64,000 nt of DNA, from the NCBI RefSeq assembly GCF_039540575.1, contig NZ_BAABFC010000009.1, positions 124,001 through 188,000 on the forward strand. Direction: 5' to 3'. The stretch is from Pseudaeromonas paramecii. GTDB taxonomy: Bacteria; Pseudomonadota; Gammaproteobacteria; Enterobacterales; Aeromonadaceae. How positions within the stretch are numbered: position 1 is the stretch's first letter; each line of letters begins with the position of its first letter. Positions 26,785-34,552 of this stretch are shown piece after piece. A model generated the notes under the pieces. The model saw only the letters and a program-made list of their open reading frames with translations. It did no database searches and was not told where the DNA came from. Made by a program: the position numbers and the translations under genes.

Positions 26785-27485
26785 GCGTGGTTTTCTCGCT
26801 GATAGAGGCACTCGGCCAGATAGAGATCCAGGGGTTCATCGATGTCGATGGCGCGCTCCCGAGGAACACTGACCAGCGCCACCCGGCCTTGCCAGATCCC
26901 CTGATGGGCCATGATAAACTCCGGCGAGCTGACATAGGCCACCGTGGTCAGATCATACAGGGGTGGCGCATCCTGGCGGCGATGGTACTGGCCAGGCATG
27001 ACTAGCTCAACCTGGCCGTCGGGCCTTTGCTGCACCATGTTGAAAAAGGGGCTGCGCTGCGCCGGCGTACCGGTGAGCACCATATCAACGTCCCCTTGGC
27101 CATAGCGTTTCAGGCAGGCGTCGATGTCCTGCACCTGGCGCAGGGGTGCCGTCGCCGGCAGGCTGATGAAGACGGAAAAGGGACCGATGGACGGATCACG
27201 CAGGCAATGACTCACAGCGTGCTGCCAGGCCAACCACTCTGATGCCTTATCCGAAGCCAGCTCGGCTGGCCGCAGAAATGGCACTTGGGCCCCCTGCTGG
27301 CGGGCCACCTCAGCGATGGCCTCATCGTCTGTTGAGACCACCACCTGGGCGATCGCCTGGCAGGCCCTGGCCTGCCTTATGCTGTGGGCGATAAGTGGCA
27401 GGCCGCCCAGCAGGGCTATGTTCTTGCCGGGTATTCCCTTCGAGCCCCCGCGGGCAAAGATAAAAGCAATCGTCTTACTGGTCAT
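26781..27485 (-). CDS. legF: CMP-legionaminic acid synthetase LegF (NeuA/PtmB type)
   Basis: This 234-residue cytidylyltransferase activates the nonulosonic acid with CTP for transfer by Maf. It has the NeuA signature IAFIFARGGSKGIPGKNI (about 6-23), the substrate loop SLPATAPLR and the C-terminal IDIDEPLDLYLAE. The start MTSKTIAF overlaps the ptmF stop by eleven bases. Sequence alone does not separate legionaminic from other nonulosonic acids; the neighbours (GDP-sugar guanylyltransferase, LegB, LegC and LegG types) point to legionaminic acid. Confidence 0.87.
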   Translation of the reverse strand: MTSKTIAFIFARGGSKGIPGKNIALLGGLPLIAHSIRQARACQAIAQVVVSTDDEAIAEVARQQGAQVPFLRPAELASDKASEWLAWQHAVSHCLRDPSIGPFSVFISLPATAPLRQVQDIDACLKRYGQGDVDMVLTGTPAQRSPFFNMVQQRPDGQVELVMPGQYHRRQDAPPLYDLTTVAYVSSPEFIMAHQGIWQGRVALVSVPRERAIDIDEPLDLYLAECLYQRENHA

Positions 27486-28434
27486 CAATAGACTGCTCCC
27501 GACCATTTGCCATCGCCTGCTGGGCAGCCGCTATGATCCGCAAGGCGGCCAGCCCCTCCCTGGCCGGCGTCCCCTCGCCGGTGCCTTCGATAAAGGCCTG
27601 CAACTGACGTTGTGCCATCTCGACGCCAGCCGGGGCGCTCTGCTGGTGGCGGCAGATCTCCCCTTGCCGATCATAGACACTGACGCTGTTGGTCAGCAGA
27701 TCCCACTCCAGCTGCCCCCCCTCGCCCACCCACTTGGCTCGGCGGCAGGGCTTGTATTGCAGCATATCCAGATGAACCTGAACCAGGGCGCCGCCATCGT
27801 AGCCCAGGGTCAACTCGACGCACTCCTCAACGGCCAGGCCCAGGTGACTGGCGGCGCCACGTCGGGCATAGACGCTCTGAGGCAAGCCCATCAGGGCGAC
27901 CAGGTAATCCAGCTCGTGGCTCAATTCCAGCAGAACACCGCCGCCAAGCTCGGCACGGGCCGAGACCATCTCCGCCACCGGGGTGTTCGGTCGCCACTGT
28001 GGCAGATACTGTCCCACCTCTAGGCGGGCAAAATAAAGGCGCCCCAGGGTGGGCAACCATTGCCGCACACAACCGTAGCCTTCGCTAAACCTCAACTGAT
28101 AACCCAGCCAGCAGTGCGGCGGGGCCACGCTCAACAGGCGCTCGCCCTGCCTCAGATCCATTGCCAGCGGCTTCTCAACCAACAGAGGGATGCCCAGGGG
28201 GGCCAAGGCAGCCACGTGCTCGGCGTGGTGAGAGGCCGGAGAGGCGATGATCGCATAATCCGGCTGCCAGGCGAGGGCCTGCTGCGCCGAGTGAAACAGC
28301 CCGGCCAGCGCCCATGCCGGACGGGGACGCCCGGCGCGGCACCAGACCGCCAGCTCGGCCTGGGGATAGCATTGTTGCAGGTTAAGCAGGTGCTTTTGCG
28401 CTATGCTGCCAAAGCCGACCACCAGCACTTTCAT
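27475..28434 (-). CDS. ptmF: PtmF-like Gfo/Idh/MocA oxidoreductase
   Basis: The 319-residue protein begins with a Rossmann motif (VLVVGFGSIAQKHLLNL) and has the family EKPLA motif (LLVEKPLAMDL), followed by a C-terminal Gfo/Idh/MocA domain. In Campylobacter jejuni PtmF works with PtmA to form glucosamine-6-phosphate for the GDP-linked legionaminic acid route. The ATG shares one base with the ptmE stop (TGATG). The exact reaction here is inferred from context. Confidence 0.8.
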   Translation of the reverse strand: MKVLVVGFGSIAQKHLLNLQQCYPQAELAVWCRAGRPRPAWALAGLFHSAQQALAWQPDYAIIASPASHHAEHVAALAPLGIPLLVEKPLAMDLRQGERLLSVAPPHCWLGYQLRFSEGYGCVRQWLPTLGRLYFARLEVGQYLPQWRPNTPVAEMVSARAELGGGVLLELSHELDYLVALMGLPQSVYARRGAASHLGLAVEECVELTLGYDGGALVQVHLDMLQYKPCRRAKWVGEGGQLEWDLLTNSVSVYDRQGEICRHQQSAPAGVEMAQRQLQAFIEGTGEGTPAREGLAALRIIAAAQQAMANGREQSIDDQ

Positions 28435-29486
28435 CAAAAACCTGCCTCGTAGATATCCTTGTTAGCCTGTTCAAAGTCATGGTGCTGGCCGATATCCAGC
28501 CAGTACTCCCGGATCGGGAACAGGCAGGTCTCCTGCCGCTGTTCGATCAAGAGGTTGAACAGGGTTGGCATGTCCAGGTATTCACCGGGGGTGATGAGAT
28601 CAAAGGCAGGCCTATCCAGCACATAGATACCGGCATTGACAAAATAATGCTCCACCGGCTTTTCGGTGATCCCCACTATCTTATGGCCCTCGGCATTCAC
28701 CACACCGTAGGGCACCTGATACTGCCACTCCCGGGCACACATGGTGGCCGCCGCCTGATGCTCCTGATGAAACTTCAGCAGGGCCGCAAAATTGACCCGG
28801 GTGAGAATGTCACCATTCATCACTATGGCCGGGAGAGTCAGCTGCGCTTTGTCTATCAACCCCAAGGCGCCAGCCGTGCCCAGCGGCTTTTCCTCCTCCA
28901 GGTAGCAAATGTTTACACCCCATTCGCTGCCGTCCTCGAAGTAGTCCTTCACCATCTCCGCCAGATAATTGACGGAGAGATAAAAGTTATGGAAGCCATG
29001 CTCGGCAAAGCTCTCTATGATGGTTTCGAGCAATGGCTTGGCGCCGATCTTGAGCATCGGTTTGGGACAATCGGAGGTCAAGGGCCGCAGCCGGGAGCCC
29101 AGACCGCCGGCCATCAGCACCACGCTGTTGTCCAGCCGCAGCGGCTGGTTAAGCTCCTGCAGGGTCTGCAGCCCTGTGATGCGGCCATGGGCATCCAGCA
29201 CAGGGATCTGCTCCACACCCCGCAGGCGCATCTGGCGCAGCACCTCCTCTCTGGGCTGACCGTCTTGGCAGGTGATGGGCGAAGCCTGCATGATCTCGGT
29301 CACCCGAACGGAGAGCGGCAGATGGCGCAACAGTCCCCGCCGGACATCGCCATCGGTCACTGTGCCCAGCAGCTTGCGTTCGCCATCGACGACCAGCGCT
29401 ACCTTCAAGCCACTCTTGTCGATCACCAGTATCGCCTGCTCTATGGTGGTGTCAGGCGGGATCAGTGCGTTTTGCCAACGTTTCAT
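28434..29486 (-). CDS. ptmE: PtmE-like glucosamine-1-phosphate guanylyltransferase with CBS domains
   Basis: The 350-residue protein has two N-terminal CBS repeats (about 8-115) and a sugar-phosphate nucleotidyltransferase domain starting LMAGGLGSRLRPLTSDCPKPML (motif at about 124-145). This CBS-transferase fusion is the hallmark of PtmE (LegX), which makes GDP-glucosamine rather than the usual UDP-GlcNAc for legionaminic acid. The gene is preceded by a 56-base gap with a very good sigma-54 site, the largest gap inside the operon. Confidence 0.88.
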   Translation of the reverse strand: MKRWQNALIPPDTTIEQAILVIDKSGLKVALVVDGERKLLGTVTDGDVRRGLLRHLPLSVRVTEIMQASPITCQDGQPREEVLRQMRLRGVEQIPVLDAHGRITGLQTLQELNQPLRLDNSVVLMAGGLGSRLRPLTSDCPKPMLKIGAKPLLETIIESFAEHGFHNFYLSVNYLAEMVKDYFEDGSEWGVNICYLEEEKPLGTAGALGLIDKAQLTLPAIVMNGDILTRVNFAALLKFHQEHQAAATMCAREWQYQVPYGVVNAEGHKIVGITEKPVEHYFVNAGIYVLDRPAFDLITPGEYLDMPTLFNLLIEQRQETCLFPIREYWLDIGQHHDFEQANKDIYEAGF

Positions 29487-29518
29487 ATCAGCTATCCCCC
29501 GGATTTTTCACAAGATTA

Positions 29519-29534
29519 GGCAATTATAGTGCCA
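29519..29534 (-). promoter_or_regulatory. Sigma-54 promoter inside the legionaminic acid operon, before ptmE
   Basis: TGGCAC-TATAA-TTGCC on the minus strand has a full -24 element, the GG-N10-GC spacing and a good -12. It is as close to consensus as the flgB site. It lies in the legH-ptmE gap, 33 bases before the ptmE ATG. The spacer also contains TATAAT, so a sigma-70 -10 reading is possible, but no -35 was found. Confidence 0.65.
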
Positions 29535-29542
29535 ACCGGGAG

Positions 29543-30157
29543 CTAAAACTGCGTGGCAGGTATGCCTTTAACACGGCTGCCGGCCGGCCAGTTGCCGAGC
29601 ACTACGGCACCGGCCGCCACCAAGCAGTGATCCCCAAGGGTGATCCCCTGGAGCAGAGAAGCCCCGGTTCCCACATGGCAAAGCGCGCCAAGGCGGACGC
29701 CGCCACTGAGCCGGGCTCCCGGGGCAATATGACAGTGGGCGGCCAGCTCGCAGTGGTGATCCACGCTGGCGGCCGTGTTGACGAGGACATTCTCGTGGAG
29801 GTGGCAACCCGGCTGGATCACAGCCCCCGCCATCACTTGCACGCCCTCGGCCAGCACGGCCGAGCGCGCCACGATCGCCCGCGGATGGATCAGGGTGACA
29901 CACTCAAACCCCCACCGCTTTGCCCGCTCAAACAACTGGCGCCGTAGCGGCATCACCCCTGTGCTGCCAACCCCCAAGGCCACGCGATAGTCTGACGGAG
30001 AAAGGGTCGACAAGAGGCTATCATCGCCAAGATATGGCAGGTCCAGCCGACCTGGTGACGGCGCCAGATAACCGGCCATCGGCACATCACAGAGTGTTAG
30101 CACATCCAGGACTACGGCGGCATGCCCGCCGCCACCGAGCAACAGCACCGGCTTCAT
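29543..30157 (-). CDS. legH: LegH-like N-acetyltransferase (PglD/NeuD type)
   Basis: This 204-residue protein has a small Rossmann-like N-terminal domain (MKPVLLLGGGGHAAVVLDVL) and a left-handed beta-helix of hexapeptide repeats (from about 90), as in PglD and NeuD acetyltransferases. In the legionaminic acid route LegH acetylates the 4-amino group of the GDP-sugar formed by LegC. The catalytic His is likely in SVDHHCELAAHCHIAPGA. It overlaps legI by four bases (ATGA). Confidence 0.85.
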   Translation of the reverse strand: MKPVLLLGGGGHAAVVLDVLTLCDVPMAGYLAPSPGRLDLPYLGDDSLLSTLSPSDYRVALGVGSTGVMPLRRQLFERAKRWGFECVTLIHPRAIVARSAVLAEGVQVMAGAVIQPGCHLHENVLVNTAASVDHHCELAAHCHIAPGARLSGGVRLGALCHVGTGASLLQGITLGDHCLVAAGAVVLGNWPAGSRVKGIPATQF

Positions 30158-31239
30158 GCTATCCCCTCACCGGCCTGGTAATCCCGCCCGGCGGGCCGGC
30201 CCAGCAGTTGCCAATAATCGAGGCCGGAACGCCCGGCGTGGTGACGGCGCACCCCCAGGTTACTTTCGTTGAAGCACTCCCCCTCGGCAATCGGTCTCAG
30301 GGCAACCAGCCGGCGACGCGCGCAGGCGGCGGTATTGAGCTCGGCGGCCGTCGGCTGCTTGCGGCCATCCCCCACGGCCAGCTCAATCTCGCGAATTTGT
30401 CGCACCATCTGGCCCAGCTCGTCCGGCTCCAGCGAGGCAAGGTGATCCGGACCTGGTAGCTGACGATCTAGGGTGAAGTGCTTTTCGATGACGCAAGCCC
30501 CCAGTGCAGCGGCAGCCACCGGTATGTGGATCCCCTGGCTGTGATCAGAAAAGCCCACCGGCAGCTTGAAGTGTTCGCGCAAGGTCTGCATAGCCCGCAG
30601 GTTGATGCTGTCGGCCGGCGCCGGGTACTCACTGGTGCAATGCAGCAGTGTGACTCTTTGGCGCAGGGCGGCCAGGGCGGCAGGGTTATTAAAGAGGTCG
30701 CCCAGCGCCTCGGGCGTTGGCGCACTGGTCTTATCCAGAGCACCAAACGCCAAGATCGCCAAGGCATGCTGGATATCCTCCAAGGTCGCCATGCCGGTAG
30801 AGACGATAAGCGGCAGGGATGAGCGGGCAGCCGCCAGCAGCAGAGGGCCATTGGTCAGCTCACCGGAGGGGATCTTGAGCAGCGACAGATGCATCTCATC
30901 CACCAAGAAGGCGAGACTCGTGAGATCAAAGGGTGAAGATAGCCACATTATCCCCTGCTCGGCGGCATAGAGGGCCAGCGCCCGCTGCGCCTCGAAACTC
31001 AGTGCCAGACGGCTCAGCATCTCATACTGGCTTTGCTCGCTATCCAGGTTACGGCGCTGATAATCAGCCATCCCAACCTCGGGGGTGACCAGCTCGTCCA
31101 CCACAAAACTCTGAAACTTAACCGCATCTGCGCCGGCCGCCGCCGCCGCCTGGATAAGCTGCTTGGCCAACACCAGGTCACCGTTGTGGTTAACCCCGGC
31201 CTCGGCGATGATAAACACGGCATCAGAACGGGTGTTCAT
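30154..31239 (-). CDS. legI: Legionaminic acid synthase LegI (NeuB type)
   Basis: This 361-residue enzyme condenses the C6 amino sugar with phosphoenolpyruvate to give the nine-carbon nonulosonic acid. The N-terminal TIM barrel shows FIIAEAGVNHNGDLVLAKQL, the phosphate-binding KFQSF, KIPSGEL and STGMA. HSQGIHIP and EKHFTLDR line the active site. The C terminus is an antifreeze-like SAF domain. The legG start follows three bases after its own stop region. Pseudaminic and sialic synthases share the fold; the operon favours legionaminic acid. Confidence 0.9.
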   Translation of the reverse strand: MNTRSDAVFIIAEAGVNHNGDLVLAKQLIQAAAAAGADAVKFQSFVVDELVTPEVGMADYQRRNLDSEQSQYEMLSRLALSFEAQRALALYAAEQGIMWLSSPFDLTSLAFLVDEMHLSLLKIPSGELTNGPLLLAAARSSLPLIVSTGMATLEDIQHALAILAFGALDKTSAPTPEALGDLFNNPAALAALRQRVTLLHCTSEYPAPADSINLRAMQTLREHFKLPVGFSDHSQGIHIPVAAAALGACVIEKHFTLDRQLPGPDHLASLEPDELGQMVRQIREIELAVGDGRKQPTAAELNTAACARRRLVALRPIAEGECFNESNLGVRRHHAGRSGLDYWQLLGRPAGRDYQAGEGIA

Positions 31240-31242
31240 TGA

Positions 31243-32394
31243 TTACTCCCTATCGACAAACGGCAGTTTTTGCAGGCCCTCGCTCAAGGCTGCTTTGAGG
31301 TATTCCAGCATGCGCCCGGCCACCCCAGGCGCCCCATATTCATGCTGGCCCCGTCCAGTGTCTGCGCGAGGGCATTGCAGCAGCCCAGACAAGGCCGCCG
31401 CCATGGCATCCGGCTCGGCCGCCACCTGGATCACCGAGGCAGGGGCATAACGGCCGCTCTGGCGCGTGCCAATATCCAAGGTTGGCGTACCCAGGATAGG
31501 CACCTCAATCAGGCCGCTGGAGGAGTTGCCCACCACCACGGACGCGGCGGCCACCGCCGACAGATAGCCCTGAAGGCCCAGAGCAGCAAAATGCCATACG
31601 CCATCATGGCGAGCCGCAAAGTCACGCAGTATCGCATCAATGCAGGCCCCCCCCGCATCGGCATTGCTACCTGTGATGACAATCCCCCGCGCCAAATGCG
31701 GCTCTAGCAGCCGGCACATGCAGGTGGCCAACCACTCGGCAGAGGCACAGCCCCGCGTTTCTGGATGCAGGGTCACAAGCAAAAAACCCGGTTTAAGACG
31801 GGTGCCAAAACGCGCGTTAAATTCCTCGACACAAAGCAGCTTAACCTGAGCCACATTATCGACAGCCAGGGCGCCGGTATTGAATACGCGCCGCTCATCC
31901 TCGCCCATCTGCAAGAGGCGCCGGCGATGTTCCTCGGTCGAGACAAAGTGCAGGCTGGCCATCTTGCTGATGGCGTGGCGGATGGCATCGTCAATCGCCC
32001 CCAGGGTCAACTCGCCGCCGTGAATGTGGATCAACGGAATGTTAAGCAGCAGCGCCGCCTCAGCCGCCGCCAGGATCTCATAGCGGTCTCCCAGCACCAC
32101 CACCGCATCAGGCGCAAGATCATGGAGCGCCTCACTCATCCCTAACACCCCCTGCCCCAACGAGCGGGCCATCGCCAGGTGGCTGTCCCCCGGTTGCTGT
32201 GAGGTAACCTTGGCGGCGATGGCAAAACCGTCGGCTTCGATCTGCCGCCATGTCTCACCGTGCTGGGCACTCAGGTGATAGCCGGTGACAATCAGCATCA
32301 GCGCCAGGCTATCATCCGCCTCAATGGCACAGAGCAAGGGACGCAGCAGACCATAGTCAGCCCGGCCACCGGTCACCACCGCTATAGTCCACAT
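31243..32394 (-). CDS. legG: NDP-sugar hydrolysing 2-epimerase LegG (NeuC type)
   Basis: The 383-residue protein is a hydrolysing 2-epimerase of the NeuC/WecB fold: VTGGRADYGLLRPLL at the N terminus, DRYEILAAAEAALLLNIPLIHIHGGE in the middle, and NSSSGLIEVPILGTPTLDIGTRQSGR near the C terminus. LegG releases the nucleotide and inverts C2 of the GDP-diacetamido sugar. The start is the ATG that shares one base with the legC stop. Confidence 0.9.
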   Translation of the reverse strand: MWTIAVVTGGRADYGLLRPLLCAIEADDSLALMLIVTGYHLSAQHGETWRQIEADGFAIAAKVTSQQPGDSHLAMARSLGQGVLGMSEALHDLAPDAVVVLGDRYEILAAAEAALLLNIPLIHIHGGELTLGAIDDAIRHAISKMASLHFVSTEEHRRRLLQMGEDERRVFNTGALAVDNVAQVKLLCVEEFNARFGTRLKPGFLLVTLHPETRGCASAEWLATCMCRLLEPHLARGIVITGSNADAGGACIDAILRDFAARHDGVWHFAALGLQGYLSAVAAASVVVGNSSSGLIEVPILGTPTLDIGTRQSGRYAPASVIQVAAEPDAMAAALSGLLQCPRADTGRGQHEYGAPGVAGRMLEYLKAALSEGLQKLPFVDRE

Positions 32395-33557
32395 CAATCG
32401 AGTCCTCGTACACCGCTGGGCAGATTCACCAGACGCTGAGCCAAATCATTTGCCACTGGCAATGGGCCACTGGGCGCTGTAATAAAGGCAGGTAACTCAT
32501 TCATCAGCCGCCAAGCCGGACGCGCCTGCACCCCCTGTTGATTGGCATAATGCAGAAAAGCATCCCGTTCGCTGAGTGAATCCAGCAGCAGCGTATTCAA
32601 CCAGTAATTGGATTCTGTGCCTGGACGCGCCGGCACAAAGTTCAGACCATGCGCCATACCAAATGATTGATACGCCGAGGCGGTAGCTTGCTTGTCTGCC
32701 AGCAGGCTTGTTAGCTGTTCTAACTGAGCACAACCTAATGCGGCATTGATGTTGGGCATACGATAATTGAAAGCCACTTCATCATGATAAAAGTGCCAGG
32801 CATGGGGCAGCTTTCCTGTGGTTGTCAGGTGTTTTGCCCGCCGGGCCAACACCTCATCATCAGTAACAATGCACCCCCCACCGCCGCAGGTAATGATCTT
32901 ATTGCCATTAAAGCTAAATGCACCCAATTGGCCAAAGGTGCCGGCATGACGGCCTTGCGAACGGCTGCCCAAGGCTTCTGCCGCATCCTCGACCAACTGC
33001 AATTGCCAGCTATCACAGACTCTCAGCAATGCCTCGATATCACACATCAAGCCAAAGCTGTGCATGGGCACCACAGCGGCAATCCGCCGATTGAGGGATT
33101 TATGAAAGGTGCCTTGCACACGACGTTCAGCATGCTCCAGCAGCCACGCCTCCAGCGCCACAGCACTCATCCCCAAGGTCTGTGAGTCGACATCAACAAA
33201 CGCCGGGGAAGCCCCCAGATAACTGATGGCATTACAGGTAGCCACAAAGGTCAGAGGTTGAGTCACCACCAAGTCATCCGGCTGCACCCCCGCTAGGCGC
33301 AATGCAACATGCAATGCCGCCGTACCGTTAACAGTGGCAATGGCGTACCCCGCACCGGTTAACTCACATATCATGGCTTCAAATCGATCCACATAGGCAC
33401 CGACTGAGGAAACAAAGGTGGTATCGATACAGTCGCACAAGTATTGTTTTTCATTTCCCCAAAAAACCGGAGAATGCAGTGGAACCGCACCTTGCTCACC
33501 ATATAAGCGGTGCACAAAGTCAACCAATTCCATCAAGGCAGGACGCAGTTTAGACAT
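32394..33557 (-). CDS. legC: LegC aminotransferase (DegT/DnrJ/EryC1 family)
   Basis: This PLP-dependent sugar aminotransferase of 387 residues places an amino group at C4 of the keto sugar made by LegB. The family motifs are present: VNGTAALHVALRLAGV, VEDAAEALGSR and the PLP Lys in FSFNGNKIITCGGGG. The start MSKLRPALMELV overlaps the legB stop by eight bases. Base composition is lower in GC here than in the genes from legG to ptmA. Confidence 0.9.
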   Translation of the reverse strand: MSKLRPALMELVDFVHRLYGEQGAVPLHSPVFWGNEKQYLCDCIDTTFVSSVGAYVDRFEAMICELTGAGYAIATVNGTAALHVALRLAGVQPDDLVVTQPLTFVATCNAISYLGASPAFVDVDSQTLGMSAVALEAWLLEHAERRVQGTFHKSLNRRIAAVVPMHSFGLMCDIEALLRVCDSWQLQLVEDAAEALGSRSQGRHAGTFGQLGAFSFNGNKIITCGGGGCIVTDDEVLARRAKHLTTTGKLPHAWHFYHDEVAFNYRMPNINAALGCAQLEQLTSLLADKQATASAYQSFGMAHGLNFVPARPGTESNYWLNTLLLDSLSERDAFLHYANQQGVQARPAWRLMNELPAFITAPSGPLPVANDLAQRLVNLPSGVRGLD

Positions 33558-34530
33558 TGTAAATATCGGTCTTATAACGAGAAAGGTGCACTGGCTGAGT
33601 AAACCAATCAATGGTCTTTTTTAAGCCAGTTCGTATATCTGTCTCAGGGCGATAGCCTGTCAGCTCAATCAACCGGCGATTGTCACACCATAGACGGAAA
33701 ACTTCTGAGCCTTGAGGTCTGACCCTCGTCTCATCCAGCAAAAACTCTACATTTGACCCCATGAGCTCGCGGATCAGATTAACCGTATCACCAATGGAGA
33801 TCTCATAATTGGAGCCGATGTTAACCGTCTGCCCTATGGCTGCAGGACACCGGGCTAGCGCAAGGAAGCCACGGCAGGTATCCGCAACATAATTAAAGTC
33901 CCGCGTAGGAGTGACATCGCCCAGCTTTATGGTTGATTTGCCAGCGGCGATCTGAGTGATAATAGTGGGAATGACGGCTCGAGCACTTTGTCGTGGTCCG
34001 TAAGTATTAAATGGTCTGGCGATGACGAGCGGCAATTCAAAGGCGTTATGAAAGCTCATGGCCATGGCATCAGCCGCTATTTTGCTGGCACTGTAGGGTG
34101 ATTGCGGTTGCAATGGATGCCGCTCGTCGATAGGCACATACAGTGCTGTACCATATACTTCAGAGGTAGAGGTGTGCACTACTAGGCTCACCCCATTGTC
34201 GCGGGCAGCTTGACAGATATTCAGCGTGCCTTTGACATTCACATCCACATAGCTATCAGGCGCGGCATAGGAATAGGGAATGGCAATCAAAGCGGCCAAA
34301 TGAAAGATGACATCCACTCCCTTAGTCAATTTTTGACAAAAATGAGGGTCTCGAATATCACCACTTACTACCGTGATATTATCGAGACAAGAGACCTGCT
34401 CCAACCACCCCCAATCATTGAAGGAGTTATATTGTACAAGCGCTGTCACCTCAAAGCCCTCTTGAACCAATAGCTCAACCAAGTGAGAACCTATGAAACC
34501 ATCAGCACCGGTAACTAATGCATTCTTCAC
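33550..34530 (-). CDS. legB: GDP-GlcNAc 4,6-dehydratase LegB
   Basis: The 326-residue extended short-chain dehydrogenase opens with the NAD-binding TGADGFIGSHLVELL. It has the catalytic TSTSEVYG (Thr-Ser with an acidic residue) and YSASK motifs, and RPFNTYGP. It forms the 4-keto-6-deoxy GDP-sugar that LegC aminates. The start is the GTG at 34530, six bases after AAGGGG; an in-frame TTG six codons earlier lacks a ribosome site. It is first of the nine sugar genes, 22 bases after maf. Confidence 0.88.
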   Translation of the reverse strand: MKNALVTGADGFIGSHLVELLVQEGFEVTALVQYNSFNDWGWLEQVSCLDNITVVSGDIRDPHFCQKLTKGVDVIFHLAALIAIPYSYAAPDSYVDVNVKGTLNICQAARDNGVSLVVHTSTSEVYGTALYVPIDERHPLQPQSPYSASKIAADAMAMSFHNAFELPLVIARPFNTYGPRQSARAVIPTIITQIAAGKSTIKLGDVTPTRDFNYVADTCRGFLALARCPAAIGQTVNIGSNYEISIGDTVNLIRELMGSNVEFLLDETRVRPQGSEVFRLWCDNRRLIELTGYRPETDIRTGLKKTIDWFTQPVHLSRYKTDIYNV

Positions 34531-34552
34531 AACGTGCCCCTTTATCAAGAAA

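Noticed and set aside
30154..31239. Sialic acid or pseudaminic acid synthase
   Set aside because: The NeuB fold alone allows it, but a GDP-type guanylyltransferase with CBS domains, a NeuC-type epimerase and a PtmA/PtmF pair fit legionaminic acid better. It remains the main alternative.
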